Part shown: positions 1 through 7,225 of the stretch, piece after piece | Layout: every line of letters begins with the position of its first letter | Position numbering within the stretch: position 1 is the stretch's first letter | Assembly (NCBI GenBank): GCA_030623545.1 | Contig: JAUXLW010000025.1 | Span: 1-11,799 of the forward strand | Reading direction: 5' to 3' | Length of the DNA: 11,799 bases | DNA from: Acidimicrobiia bacterium | Lineage (GTDB): Bacteria; Actinomycetota; Acidimicrobiia; Spongiisociales; SHLN01 | The notes under the pieces: generated by a model | Databases searched by the model: none | The model's input: the letters and a program-made list of their open reading frames with translations, nothing else | What the model was told of the DNA's origin: nothing | Translations under genes and position numbers: made by a program

Positions 1-398
1 CCGATTCGCTCGAGACCGATCTCAAAGATGCGCGGGTCCGGCTTCTCCACACCGGCCTCCTCCGACCATGTGACGGTGTCGAAGATCTCGGCTATTCCCA
101 GAGATGACAATTGCCAGGTCAGAATTGAGCTGTTGTTGGAGAGAACGTGCAGCCGATAGCCGGCGCTGGACAGCTCTTCGAGAGTTGGCAACAAGCCGGG
201 ATACGGCCGGAACAACCGAGCCACAATCGGGTAGAAGATCCTGCGAAACAGCCGGCGCACCCGGCCCGGCCGGGCGACCTGGCCCGGCCCCATTGTCACC
301 GTCGGGAACACCCTGCGCAGGAGAGAGAAGGGCCACCTCAGGTCGGCAAGGGTTCCTCCAAAGTCAAAGATCACGTGTCGCACGCCCGGCGGTATCAC
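1..398 (-). CDS. HAD-superfamily hydrolase, 3' part cut off by window edge
   Basis: Probable phosphatase-type hydrolase of the haloacid dehalogenase superfamily. The N-terminal 132 residues are visible and the reading frame is open to base 1. Motif I is IFDFGGTL with nucleophile Asp12, motif II is VLSNNS (Ser87), and motif III is the Lys119 of EKPDPRIF. The acid/base Asp normally two residues after the nucleophile is Gly14. This D-x-G-x-T variant occurs in many HAD proteins, but it makes phosphatase activity less certain. The cap between motifs I and II is unusually Arg-rich (about residues 43-65). The start is GTG at 398, overlapping the ligA stop as GTGA, which suggests translational coupling. 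GTG codons 6 and 9 are alternative starts. It is the last visible gene of the long minus-strand operon. The family is clear, but the substrate cannot be told from sequence. Confidence 0.8.
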   Translation of the reverse strand, partial: MIPPGVRHVIFDFGGTLADLRWPFSLLRRVFPTVTMGPGQVARPGRVRRLFRRIFYPIVARLFRPYPGLLPTLEELSSAGYRLHVLSNNSSILTWQLSSLGIAEIFDTVTWSEEAGVEKPDPRIFEIGLERI

Positions 399-2422
399 TT
401 CGGCAGCACCCCGGGACCCTCCGCCAAGAGCCGCACAAACGCGGCTTCATCGATCACCGGTACGTCCAGTTCCTGGGCCTTGACGAGCTTGGTCCCGGCG
501 TTGCTGCCTGCCACCAGCGCCGACGTCTTCCTGGAGACCGACCCGGTGACTTTAGCTCCCCTGGCTTCAGCAGCTGCCTTGGCTGCTTCTCGACTGAAAC
601 CCTCCAACGTCCCGGTGATAACCAGGGTGACCCCGGCCAGGGAGTCGTCCAGGCCGCCCTCCGGCTCCGGGTCGGCCAGCAGGACTCCGGCAGCGCCGAG
701 CTTCTTGATCAGCTTCTTGGTTTCCGGATCATCGGCCCACATCCGCACCGACCGGACGATCTCCGGCCCAAATCCCTCAACGGCTGCCAACTCCTCATCG
801 CTTGCCAGGGCCAACCTATCCATGGACGGGAAATTACGTGCCAGCGTCCTTGCCACCGTTGTTCCCACCAGCGGGATCCCCAACGCCGTCAGCAGCCGGG
901 CCAGCGGCCTGTCCCTGGCTTCGTTGATCTCACTCAAGAGGTTGTTGACCGAAACCTCACCCCATCCGTCGAACACCAGGAGCTCGTCGGCCTCCAGCGT
1001 AAAGATGTCCGCCGGGTCGGCGATGAGACCGTTGGTCATGAGCAGGTCAACCGTTTGGTAGCCGAGCCCTTCGATGTCCATCCCACCCCGGGAGGCAAAG
1101 TGGAATAGGTACTCCCGCAAACGGCTCGGGCACTCGAACCCACCGGTACAACGGGCCACCGCCTCCCCCTCGAGCTGCACAATGGGATTACCGCAGAAGG
1201 GGCACTTCTTTGGCATGTTCCACCGTCGCAGCTTCTTGCCCTTGCGGGCGGAGATGACGGGGCCCACCACCTCGGGAATCACGTCGCCGGCCCGCCGGAC
1301 CGTGACAACGTCGCCGGGTCGAATGTCTTTGCGGTGAACTTCACCCTCGTTATGCAGCGTGGCGTAGGTCACGGTTGCCCCTCCGACGAACACCGGCTCC
1401 AGAACCGCGTATGGGGTGGCGGCCCCGGTTCGTCCGATATTTATCTTGATCTTCTTGAGTTTCGTGTTGCGCTCTTCAGCCGGGAACTTGAAGGCAACCG
1501 CCCAGCGAGGGCTCCGGGCTGTGAAACCCAGGGTGTCCTGTTCTGCCAGTCCGTCGACCTTCACAACCACACCATCGGTCTGGTAGTCGTAGGCATGGCG
1601 GGACTCGACGGCCCCGCCGACGAACTCCTCGACCTGCTGCCGGGTTTCGACTCGCTGCGATGCCGGATTCACCGGCAACCCCATGTCGCGTAGCCATTCG
1701 AGCGTGGCCCAGTGCGAGTCGATAGCGGGACCGGCCTCCACAGCCCCCACCTGATAGGTCCAGATGGCCAGCCTGCGGGTGGCGGTGATCGCCGGGTTCT
1801 TCTGTCTGACCGAACCGGCCGCGGCATTCCTCGGGTTTACGAAGACCGGCCCGCCTTCGTCTCGCTGACGCTCATTGAGCTTGTCGAAAGCTGAGATTGG
1901 CATGTAGATCTCGCCTCGTACTTCGAGGATCCTGGGCGGGTCCCCCCGCAAGACCAGCGGCACGGCCTCGATGACGCGCACGTTGTGCGTGATGTCTTCG
2001 CCGACTATTCCGCTTCCGCGAGTCGCCGCCTGCTGGAGGCGTCCGTCCTCGTAAGTAAGCGATACGGCCAGCCCGTCGATCTTGAGCTCACACACGAATC
2101 CGCTCGGCTCGCCCCCGAGCCCCCGCACCACTCGCTGCTCCCAGGCCTCCAGATCCTCGACCGAGTCGGCGTTGTCCAGCGAGAACATGGGCTGACGGTG
2201 GGTCACCGGTGCGAAGGCCTCCGACGGGGCAGCTCCGATCCGCTGCGTCGGCGAATCGACTGTTACCAGGTCCGGGTTCTCCGCTTCGATTTGCTCGAGC
2301 CGGCGAAACAACTCGTCGTACTCGATGTCGGAAACGTCTGGATCATCCAGCACGTAGTACCGGTAGGCGGCGTCACGGATCTTGGCGCGGAGCTCCTCCA
2401 GCTCTTGTTCGACCTCACCCAT
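395..2422 (-). CDS. ligA: NAD+-dependent DNA ligase LigA
   Basis: Seals nicks in DNA during replication and repair, using NAD+ as adenylate donor. Numbering is from ATG 2422 (675 residues; E. coli LigA has about 671). The Ia domain has RYYVLDDPDVSDIEYDEL, which contacts NMN. The adenylation site is CELKIDG with nucleophile Lys114, close to Lys115 of E. coli. The OB domain follows. The zinc finger is Cys407, Cys410, Cys425 and Cys431, then helix-hairpin-helix repeats, and the BRCT domain fills about residues 595-675. The start is uncertain. ATG 2422 aligns with the E. coli N-terminus (GEVEQELEELR versus ESIEQQLTELR) and overlaps the mnmA stop by 8 nt, but it has no Shine-Dalgarno sequence. A GTG at 2452 would add 10 residues and has GAGG 9 nt upstream. 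The gene is translationally coupled to mnmA upstream and to the HAD gene downstream. Confidence 0.97.
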   Translation of the reverse strand: MGEVEQELEELRAKIRDAAYRYYVLDDPDVSDIEYDELFRRLEQIEAENPDLVTVDSPTQRIGAAPSEAFAPVTHRQPMFSLDNADSVEDLEAWEQRVVRGLGGEPSGFVCELKIDGLAVSLTYEDGRLQQAATRGSGIVGEDITHNVRVIEAVPLVLRGDPPRILEVRGEIYMPISAFDKLNERQRDEGGPVFVNPRNAAAGSVRQKNPAITATRRLAIWTYQVGAVEAGPAIDSHWATLEWLRDMGLPVNPASQRVETRQQVEEFVGGAVESRHAYDYQTDGVVVKVDGLAEQDTLGFTARSPRWAVAFKFPAEERNTKLKKIKINIGRTGAATPYAVLEPVFVGGATVTYATLHNEGEVHRKDIRPGDVVTVRRAGDVIPEVVGPVISARKGKKLRRWNMPKKCPFCGNPIVQLEGEAVARCTGGFECPSRLREYLFHFASRGGMDIEGLGYQTVDLLMTNGLIADPADIFTLEADELLVFDGWGEVSVNNLLSEINEARDRPLARLLTALGIPLVGTTVARTLARNFPSMDRLALASDEELAAVEGFGPEIVRSVRMWADDPETKKLIKKLGAAGVLLADPEPEGGLDDSLAGVTLVITGTLEGFSREAAKAAAEARGAKVTGSVSRKTSALVAGSNAGTKLVKAQELDVPVIDEAAFVRLLAEGPGVLPK

Positions 2423-3485
2423 CGGAAAGAGGGCGCTCGATCGTGCCTCCACCCACCACTACCTCGCCCTGATAAAAGACCGCCGCCTGCCCGGGGGCGA
2501 TAGCAGCCTGCGGCTCGGAAAACCGCACCTCCCAGCCCCCGGGGCCTTGTCCCAATGTCGCCGGCTCGGGTTCGGCTCGATAGCGGACCTTGACCTCGAT
2601 CTCCGGAGAGAGAGGGGCTCGGCCCGCTACGAAAGTGACGTCCACCACGACACACCCTTCGGCCAGCAAGTCGGCGGCATCACCGATGACCACGGTCCCG
2701 GAAGCGGAATCGATGTCCACCACATACTTCTTCTCCTGCACGGCGACCCCCAGGCCCCTCCGTTGGCCAATGGTGAAGCCGGCAGTTCCCTCGTGAGTCC
2801 CGAGCTGGTTGCCTTCCATATCGACCACCACTCCCGGGCTTCTCGTCTCCGGGAAGTGCTGGAGGAGGAAGTCCCGGTAATTGCCGTTGCCCACGAAACA
2901 GATCTCCTGGCTGTCCGGCTTGTTTGCCGTGCGAAGCCCCAGGCGCTTGGCATGGGCCCGCACCTCCGGCTTGGTGAGCTCACCAACCGGCAAGCGCAAC
3001 CTGGATAATTGGTCCTGAGTCAGCATGTAGAGCACATACGACTGGTCCTTGAGGTGATCGACCCCCCGACGGAGCTGATAGCCGCTCGGATGCCAGCCGA
3101 CTCGGGCGTAATGACCGGTGGCAAGCGCCTCACATCCCAGTTCGGTGGTGCGCTCGAGCAAGGCGTTGAAACGAACCTTGCGGTTGCATTCGACACACGG
3201 ATTGGGTGTGCGGCCCGCCAGGTACAGGCGCCCGAACGGCTCAACGACGGCCCGGCGAAACTCATCGACGTAGTCAAGGACGTAATAGGGAATGTCGAGC
3301 TGGGCTGCCACTCGCCGGGCGTCTTCGGCATCTCCCACCGTGCAGCAACCTGCGGTGGGAAGGTTGCCGTCTTCGTCTTCCCATTGTTTGAGGGTCACAC
3401 CGATGACGTCGTGCCCGGCCTCCACAAGCAGGGCGGCGGCCACCGACGAATCGACTCCTCCGCTCATCGCCACGAGGGTCCTCAC
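2415..3485 (-). CDS. mnmA: tRNA-specific 2-thiouridylase MnmA
   Basis: ATP-dependent enzyme that puts sulfur on C2 of the wobble uridine in Lys, Glu and Gln tRNAs. It accepts persulfide sulfur that ultimately comes from a cysteine desulfurase. The protein has 356 residues, a normal family length. The PP-loop SGGVDSS (residues 8-14) binds ATP. NPCVEC contains the nucleophile Cys97, and the second catalytic Cys is Cys196 in SQEICFVG. The C-terminal beta-barrel region carries FTIGQRRGLGV. The start is GTG 3485, overlapping the TGA of the desulfurase gene as GTGA, so the two are translationally coupled and probably made in step. This fits their roles as sulfur acceptor and donor. The 3' end runs into ligA. 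Mycobacterium has the same order (desulfurase, mnmA, ligA) with more genes between mnmA and ligA; that comparison is from memory. Confidence 0.97.
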   Translation of the reverse strand: MRTLVAMSGGVDSSVAAALLVEAGHDVIGVTLKQWEDEDGNLPTAGCCTVGDAEDARRVAAQLDIPYYVLDYVDEFRRAVVEPFGRLYLAGRTPNPCVECNRKVRFNALLERTTELGCEALATGHYARVGWHPSGYQLRRGVDHLKDQSYVLYMLTQDQLSRLRLPVGELTKPEVRAHAKRLGLRTANKPDSQEICFVGNGNYRDFLLQHFPETRSPGVVVDMEGNQLGTHEGTAGFTIGQRRGLGVAVQEKKYVVDIDSASGTVVIGDAADLLAEGCVVVDVTFVAGRAPLSPEIEVKVRYRAEPEPATLGQGPGGWEVRFSEPQAAIAPGQAAVFYQGEVVVGGGTIERPLSDG

Positions 3486-4615
3486 GAGAGGCTCTCAACA
3501 ACGTCGACCACAATCTTTGCTGCCAGCTCCGCGTCACCCGGCCCGGTGGTCCAGCCGAAGCTGAAGCGAATAGCCTCGGCCGCCTCCGTTTCTGTGAAGC
3601 CCATCGCCGTCAAGACGTGCGACACCTCCACTGCCCCGCTTTGGCAAGCCGAACCAGCCGCTGCGGCCAACCCTGCCTGGTCGAAGCGAATGAGAAGAGT
3701 CTCAGAATTCTGGCCCGGGAACCCGACATGGGAGTGCTGGATAAGTCGATTAGAGATAGGGCCGTTAACCCTCAGCCCGGGGATCGCCTCAATAAGTGTG
3801 GCTTCGAAACGATGGCGGGCCTCTGCGACCATCTCCCGAAAACGTTCACGGTCGGAGTCAGCCGCTGCCATTGCCGCGACCAATCCGACTATGCCCATGG
3901 TGTTGTGCGTGCCCGCTCGCCGGCCCCGCTCCTGGCTGCCGCCATGCACCACAGGCTCGATGTGGGCCCCATCACGAACGTAAAGCAGTCCGACCCCTTT
4001 GGGGCCTCCGAACTTGTGGGCGGTCAAGGACAGCATGTCAACACCCAACTCGTCAACCGACAGGGTTTCGGAGACGAACGCCTGCACGGCGTCGGTATGG
4101 ACGAGGGAACCCGGGTTCACCGATTTGACCCTCTCGGCGATTTCCGTCACCGACTGGATCGCTCCGGTCTCGTTGTTGGCCAACATCACCGACACCACCG
4201 CCGTGTTAGCTTCCACTGCGGCCGCCACTTCCGCCGGGTCGACTACGCCGACCCGGCTCACTCCAACCACTGAAGCCTTGCCTCCGAGACGCTCGACATA
4301 TGCGGCGGACTCCAGCACGGCTTTGTGCTCTACGGCGCTCACCACCACGCCGGACCTAAGTCCGGCGGCATCCCAGGCGCCTTTGATCGCCAGGTTGTCG
4401 GCCTCGCTCCCCCCTCCTGTGAAAACGATCTCGTCAGAGCGGGAAGCGCCGATCAAGTGTGCGGCGTGCTCCCGGGCCTCTTCCATTGCGTTTTTGGCGC
4501 CCCGGGAAACCCCATGGATGCCTGCGGGATTTCCGAAGTTCTCGCGAAAATCCTCCATGGCGGCCCACGCCTCAGGGCGCAGTGGCGTGCTGGCGGCGTG
4601 ATCGAGGTAGAGCAT
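3482..4615 (-). CDS. Cysteine desulfurase (NifS/IscS family)
   Basis: PLP enzyme that removes sulfur from L-cysteine as an enzyme persulfide, releasing alanine, to feed Fe-S assembly and tRNA thiolation. It has 377 residues, typical of the class. Visible signatures are YLDHAAST at the N-terminus, HTDAVQ (Asp175, which contacts the PLP pyridine nitrogen), and AHKFGGPKG with Schiff-base Lys201. The catalytic loop is GSACQSGAVEVSHVL with Cys324. ATG 4615 lies 7 nt after the upstream gene's TAA and has no obvious Shine-Dalgarno, so translation is probably coupled. The 3' end overlaps mnmA by 4 nt, which argues that MnmA is its main client. NifS-like enzymes can also release selenium from selenocysteine. 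That matters if the DsrE gene at 9854-10216 is a selenoprotein, but a selenium role here is only a guess. I leave out a symbol because iscS, nifS and paralogues cannot be separated by sequence alone. Confidence 0.95.
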   Translation of the reverse strand: MLYLDHAASTPLRPEAWAAMEDFRENFGNPAGIHGVSRGAKNAMEEAREHAAHLIGASRSDEIVFTGGGSEADNLAIKGAWDAAGLRSGVVVSAVEHKAVLESAAYVERLGGKASVVGVSRVGVVDPAEVAAAVEANTAVVSVMLANNETGAIQSVTEIAERVKSVNPGSLVHTDAVQAFVSETLSVDELGVDMLSLTAHKFGGPKGVGLLYVRDGAHIEPVVHGGSQERGRRAGTHNTMGIVGLVAAMAAADSDRERFREMVAEARHRFEATLIEAIPGLRVNGPISNRLIQHSHVGFPGQNSETLLIRFDQAGLAAAAGSACQSGAVEVSHVLTAMGFTETEAAEAIRFSFGWTTGPGDAELAAKIVVDVVESLS

Positions 4616-4622
4616 GGGGGGA

Positions 4623-5099
4623 TTATTTCACGTCCGGCTCGCCGGCGGGGGCGGTCCAGCGTTCTTCTAACCGTTGCTCTTCGTCGTACTTGAACCACCA
4701 GACTCGATGAATGTCGATAGCGAAGAGGTGGAAATCACCCTCAGGCTCAAAGCCCATACGATGCTCGAATACCTGGCAATAACGCTCTGGCAGGTCCACA
4801 TCGACAATCGCCCTGGCTTCGCCGATGATCTTGAATTCGCCTTCGGTTCCCCTGCGATCAGTAACAACGCTGTGCACTACGCAGCGGGGATCACGCAGCA
4901 GGTCGAGCGCCTTGGTGGATTGCCACATCATCCCCATCATCAGCTCGCCGTCCACGAAGTCTGGCTCCACCGGGCTGATACGCGGCGAGCCATCTGCCTT
5001 GATCGTCCCGAGCAGAATGAGCTCGTGAGCCTCAATCCGCTGTCGGCCGCGTTCTGCCAGCTGAGGAACGGCCGCCGCGAATTCTTCCCACGTTGCCAT
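4623..5099 (-). CDS. Pyridoxamine 5'-phosphate oxidase-fold (split barrel) protein
   Basis: A 158-residue protein of the split-barrel flavin-binding superfamily, which includes PNPOx-like and F420-dependent actinobacterial oxidoreductases. Family features are a short N-terminal helix, the first strand ILLGTIKADGSPRISPVEP (residues 28-46), the strand LMMGMMWQSTKALDLLRDPR (53-72) that in relatives contacts the cofactor phosphate, VVHSVVTDRR, and a C-terminal strand rich in aromatics (IHRVWWFKYDEE). The cofactor (FMN, F420, haem or none) and substrate cannot be assigned. The frame is open upstream to 5303, but that extension would lie inside the hydratase gene and is Cys/Arg-rich unlike the family, so ATG 5099 is preferred. 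It lies 20 nt after the hydratase stop and 7 nt before the desulfurase start, in the middle of the operon. Confidence 0.85.
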   Translation of the reverse strand: MATWEEFAAAVPQLAERGRQRIEAHELILLGTIKADGSPRISPVEPDFVDGELMMGMMWQSTKALDLLRDPRCVVHSVVTDRRGTEGEFKIIGEARAIVDVDLPERYCQVFEHRMGFEPEGDFHLFAIDIHRVWWFKYDEEQRLEERWTAPAGEPDVK

Positions 5100-5119
5100 C
5101 TCAGACCGGGCCAACCGGG

Positions 5120-5881
5120 CTATTCGCCCTTGAAGTCCGCATCGCGTTTCTGTATGAACGCGGCCACGCCCTCCGCAGCGTCGGCAGTGGAAAACAAGGA
5201 TCGGAACTCGGCGACCTCCACAGCCAGGCCATCCTCGACACCGAATCCAGCCGCCATCGCCCGCTTGGCAGCCCCGAGGGCGAGCGTCGGTCCCGACGCC
5301 CACTCGGCAGCATCGGCCAGCGCCGCCTCGACCACCTCATCCGCCGGGAGGACCTTGTCCGCCAGGCCTATGCCAAGCGCCTCCTCAGCCCCCACCATTC
5401 GCCCACTGAAGACCAGCTCCTTGGCCTTCTGATAGCCAACGAGTCGGGCGAGGCGCTGCGTGCCACCTGCTCCGGGGATGATTCCCAACTTGATCTCAGG
5501 CTGACCCACCCTGGCGTCCTCAGCCAGGTATCGGAAGTCGGCCCCCATCGCCAATTCGAGGCCACCACCGAGCGCATACCCGCGTACTGCTGCGATGGTC
5601 GGTTTGGCCAGGTTTTCGAGCCGGCCAACCACTTCCGAAAGTCTCCGGGCCGGCTGATCGTCAGAGTTCGATGCGAAGATCTCCCCAAACTCCTTGATGT
5701 CGGCGCCTGCTGCAAAGTGATCGCCGCCCGCGATGACGACGGCCCGGATTGCGGCGTCTTCCGCCCGACCCACGGCCCCGTCTATGTCTGAAACCAGTTC
5801 GGTAGACAACGCGTTCACCGGTGGCCGGTTGAGTTGAATTAGAGCGACATCGTCGTCGGTGGTGAAATCAACGAGAGACAT
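5120..5881 (-). CDS. Enoyl-CoA hydratase/isomerase family protein
   Basis: Crotonase-fold enzyme of 253 residues that probably hydrates trans-2-enoyl-CoA in fatty-acid or branched-chain breakdown. The oxyanion-hole segments are FAAGADIKEF (residues 56-65) and YALGGGLELAMGAD (102-115). Both catalytic glutamates of true hydratases are present: Glu109 in GGGLELA and Glu129 in GQPEIKLG, followed by IIPGAGGTQRL. The C-terminus resembles mitochondrial short-chain enoyl-CoA hydratase (FIQKRDADFKGE), so a true hydratase is more likely than an isomerase or dehalogenase. Chain-length preference cannot be read from sequence. ATG 5881 lies 9 nt after the meaB stop with no visible Shine-Dalgarno. Pairing with meaB suggests acyl-CoA or propionyl/methylmalonyl-CoA metabolism, which is inference. 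Confidence 0.93.
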   Translation of the reverse strand: MSLVDFTTDDDVALIQLNRPPVNALSTELVSDIDGAVGRAEDAAIRAVVIAGGDHFAAGADIKEFGEIFASNSDDQPARRLSEVVGRLENLAKPTIAAVRGYALGGGLELAMGADFRYLAEDARVGQPEIKLGIIPGAGGTQRLARLVGYQKAKELVFSGRMVGAEEALGIGLADKVLPADEVVEAALADAAEWASGPTLALGAAKRAMAAGFGVEDGLAVEVAEFRSLFSTADAAEGVAAFIQKRDADFKGE

Positions 5882-5890
5882 GGGCCGAGC

Positions 5891-6823
5891 CTAACCAGCC
5901 CCCAGAAGCCGCTCGGCTGCCGACCAGGGGTCAATTCGTCTCGTAACGACTTCCTCGACCATTCCGTCTAGGTCCTCCTGAGAAATCCTCGCTTGTGCTT
6001 CCAGGGTCATGATCTCGGCGGCGGCAGCCCGGATTTCCCGCCGAGCATGCAGATGGGCCGATCCATCGTCTTGCCCTCGCACGTGGTCGCGATGGGCTCC
6101 AATCGCTGCCCAGAGCTCACTCAACCCGTTTCCTTCGGTGGCGATGGTGGCAACTACCGGCGGGGACCATTCTCGATCGGCGCCTTCGGCCAGCATGTGT
6201 TTGAGGTCTGCCACCGATGCCTCGAGGCCGTCCCGATCTGCCTTGTTGACCACAAAGATGTCTCCGATCTCGAGCAGCCCGGCCTTGGCGGCCTGGATGC
6301 TGTCTCCCCAACCGGGGTTGAGCACCACCACAGTGGTGTGAGCACTCTCGACGATATCTACCTCGGCTTGACCGACACCGACCGTCTCGAGAATCACATA
6401 GGGAAACCCAACTGCGTCGAGCACCACCACCGCTTTGGGGGCGGCCCGGGACATACCGCCAAGTTGTCCACGACTTGCCATGGACCGGGCATAGACGCCG
6501 GCATCTGACACCCGGTCTTGCATGCGGATACGGTCGCCGAGGATCGCGCCGCCACTGAAGGGACTTGAAGGGTCGACGAGCAGGGCGGCCACCTCGTCAC
6601 CCGTGGCTCGTATCTCTCCAACCAGCCGGTCCACAAGCGTGCTCTTGCCGGCTCCCGGGGGCCCGGTGATGCCGATTACGTGTGCTCCCCCACCCCTCCC
6701 GTACATTGTCGCGAGGACCTGCTTGCTGTCCTGATCGCCGCGTTCAATGACGGTCAGCAGCTTGGCGAGGGCACGCCGGTCACCATCAAGGGCTGAAGTA
6801 AGGAGAGATTCGAGGCCGGGCAC
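5891..6823 (-). CDS. meaB: MeaB/ArgK family GTPase, chaperone of B12-dependent acyl-CoA mutase
   Basis: G3E-class P-loop GTPase of 310 residues. It guards adenosylcobalamin loading and protects methylmalonyl-CoA mutase or related mutases (the human counterpart is MMAA). Motifs are Walker A GPPGAGKS (54-61), the family hallmark LLVDPSSPFSGGAILGDRIRM (81-101), the switch segment ETVGVGQAEVD (146-156) and the base-specificity motif NKAD (193-196). The C-terminal helices match the dimerisation arm of the family. The start is GTG 6823, 13 nt after the nfu stop. No mutase gene is in the window, so its client must be encoded elsewhere. The old name ArgK, for an arginine-transport kinase, is considered a misannotation in this family. 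Some relatives serve isobutyryl-CoA or ethylmalonyl-CoA mutases, and the sequence does not decide which applies here. Confidence 0.93.
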   Translation of the reverse strand: MPGLESLLTSALDGDRRALAKLLTVIERGDQDSKQVLATMYGRGGGAHVIGITGPPGAGKSTLVDRLVGEIRATGDEVAALLVDPSSPFSGGAILGDRIRMQDRVSDAGVYARSMASRGQLGGMSRAAPKAVVVLDAVGFPYVILETVGVGQAEVDIVESAHTTVVVLNPGWGDSIQAAKAGLLEIGDIFVVNKADRDGLEASVADLKHMLAEGADREWSPPVVATIATEGNGLSELWAAIGAHRDHVRGQDDGSAHLHARREIRAAAAEIMTLEAQARISQEDLDGMVEEVVTRRIDPWSAAERLLGAG

Positions 6824-6836
6824 AGCTCGGCTCAGG

Positions 6837-7151
6837 TTAGATGGCGTTGACCTCGGTTACACCTGAAACCCGATCGAACAAGATCCGCTCGATGCCAGCC
6901 TTCAGAGTCATCATCGACATCGGGCACCCGCCGCACGCGCCCACCATCTGCAGGTTGATCGTCCCGCCCTCGACTCCAAGCAGAACCAGGTCTCCGCCGT
7001 CCGCCTGCAAGGCCGGGCGGATGTACTCGATGGTCTCGAGCAATGCCTCCATGTCCACCGGCCCCGCATCGGTGGCAGGGGCCTCCTGAGTCGACTCGTC
7101 GTCGAGCTCGTCGGTGGTCGTCGGGTCGTGCGCGACCGTGGATTCATTCAT
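6837..7151 (-). CDS. NifU C-terminal-domain (Nfu-type) iron-sulfur scaffold/carrier protein
   Basis: Small protein of 104 residues. An acidic, low-complexity N-terminal tail (about residues 1-30) precedes a single Nfu domain (about 33-104). The domain starts METALLETIEY-like (here MEALLETIEYIRPALQADGGD) and carries the cluster-binding motif CGGCPMS with Cys73 and Cys76. Nfu domains bind a [4Fe-4S] cluster between two subunits and pass it to target enzymes. No A-type or IscU-like domain is fused, unlike NfuA or full NifU. ATG 7151 has GGAAAGG (plus-strand 7165-7171) about 13 nt upstream, which is somewhat far. A -10-like TACACT lies further upstream. It is the first gene of the tight run that includes the cysteine desulfurase, so a role in Fe-S maturation fits. 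Confidence 0.9.
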   Translation of the reverse strand: MNESTVAHDPTTTDELDDESTQEAPATDAGPVDMEALLETIEYIRPALQADGGDLVLLGVEGGTINLQMVGACGGCPMSMMTLKAGIERILFDRVSGVTEVNAI

Positions 7152-7225
7152 GGGGTAGATGCAACCTTTCCAGGTGCCTAGCTGAACCTAAGTGTAGAGC
7201 AGATCCTCCGCTGACCGGAGTGGCT
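7152..7225 (-). promoter_or_regulatory. murA-nfu intergenic region with weak hairpin and possible promoter
   Basis: This 74-nt gap is the largest within the minus-strand run. Just after the murA stop is a small inverted repeat, CTCCG-5 nt-CGGAG (7206-7220), with no T-tract, so at best a partial terminator. On the minus strand TACACT (7191-7196) matches the TAnnnT -10 pattern, but no good -35 is seen. The nfu operon may therefore have its own promoter in addition to readthrough from murA. Confidence 0.3.

Noticed and set aside
104..1108. Long plus-strand open frames opposite ligA (and similarly 3009-3983 opposite mnmA and the desulfurase gene)
   Set aside because: They are antisense shadows of GC-rich coding sequence, with Arg/Pro/Ser-rich translations, no recognisable domain, and a well-identified gene on the other strand.
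5100..5303. N-terminal extension of the split-barrel protein up to 5303
   Set aside because: It would overlap the well-supported enoyl-CoA hydratase gene by 184 nt and encodes Cys/Arg-rich sequence unlike the family. ATG 5099 gives the normal N-terminus.
7206..7220. Hairpin after murA as an intrinsic terminator
   Set aside because: The stem is only 5 bp and no U-tract follows. It is mentioned only as part of the intergenic region.
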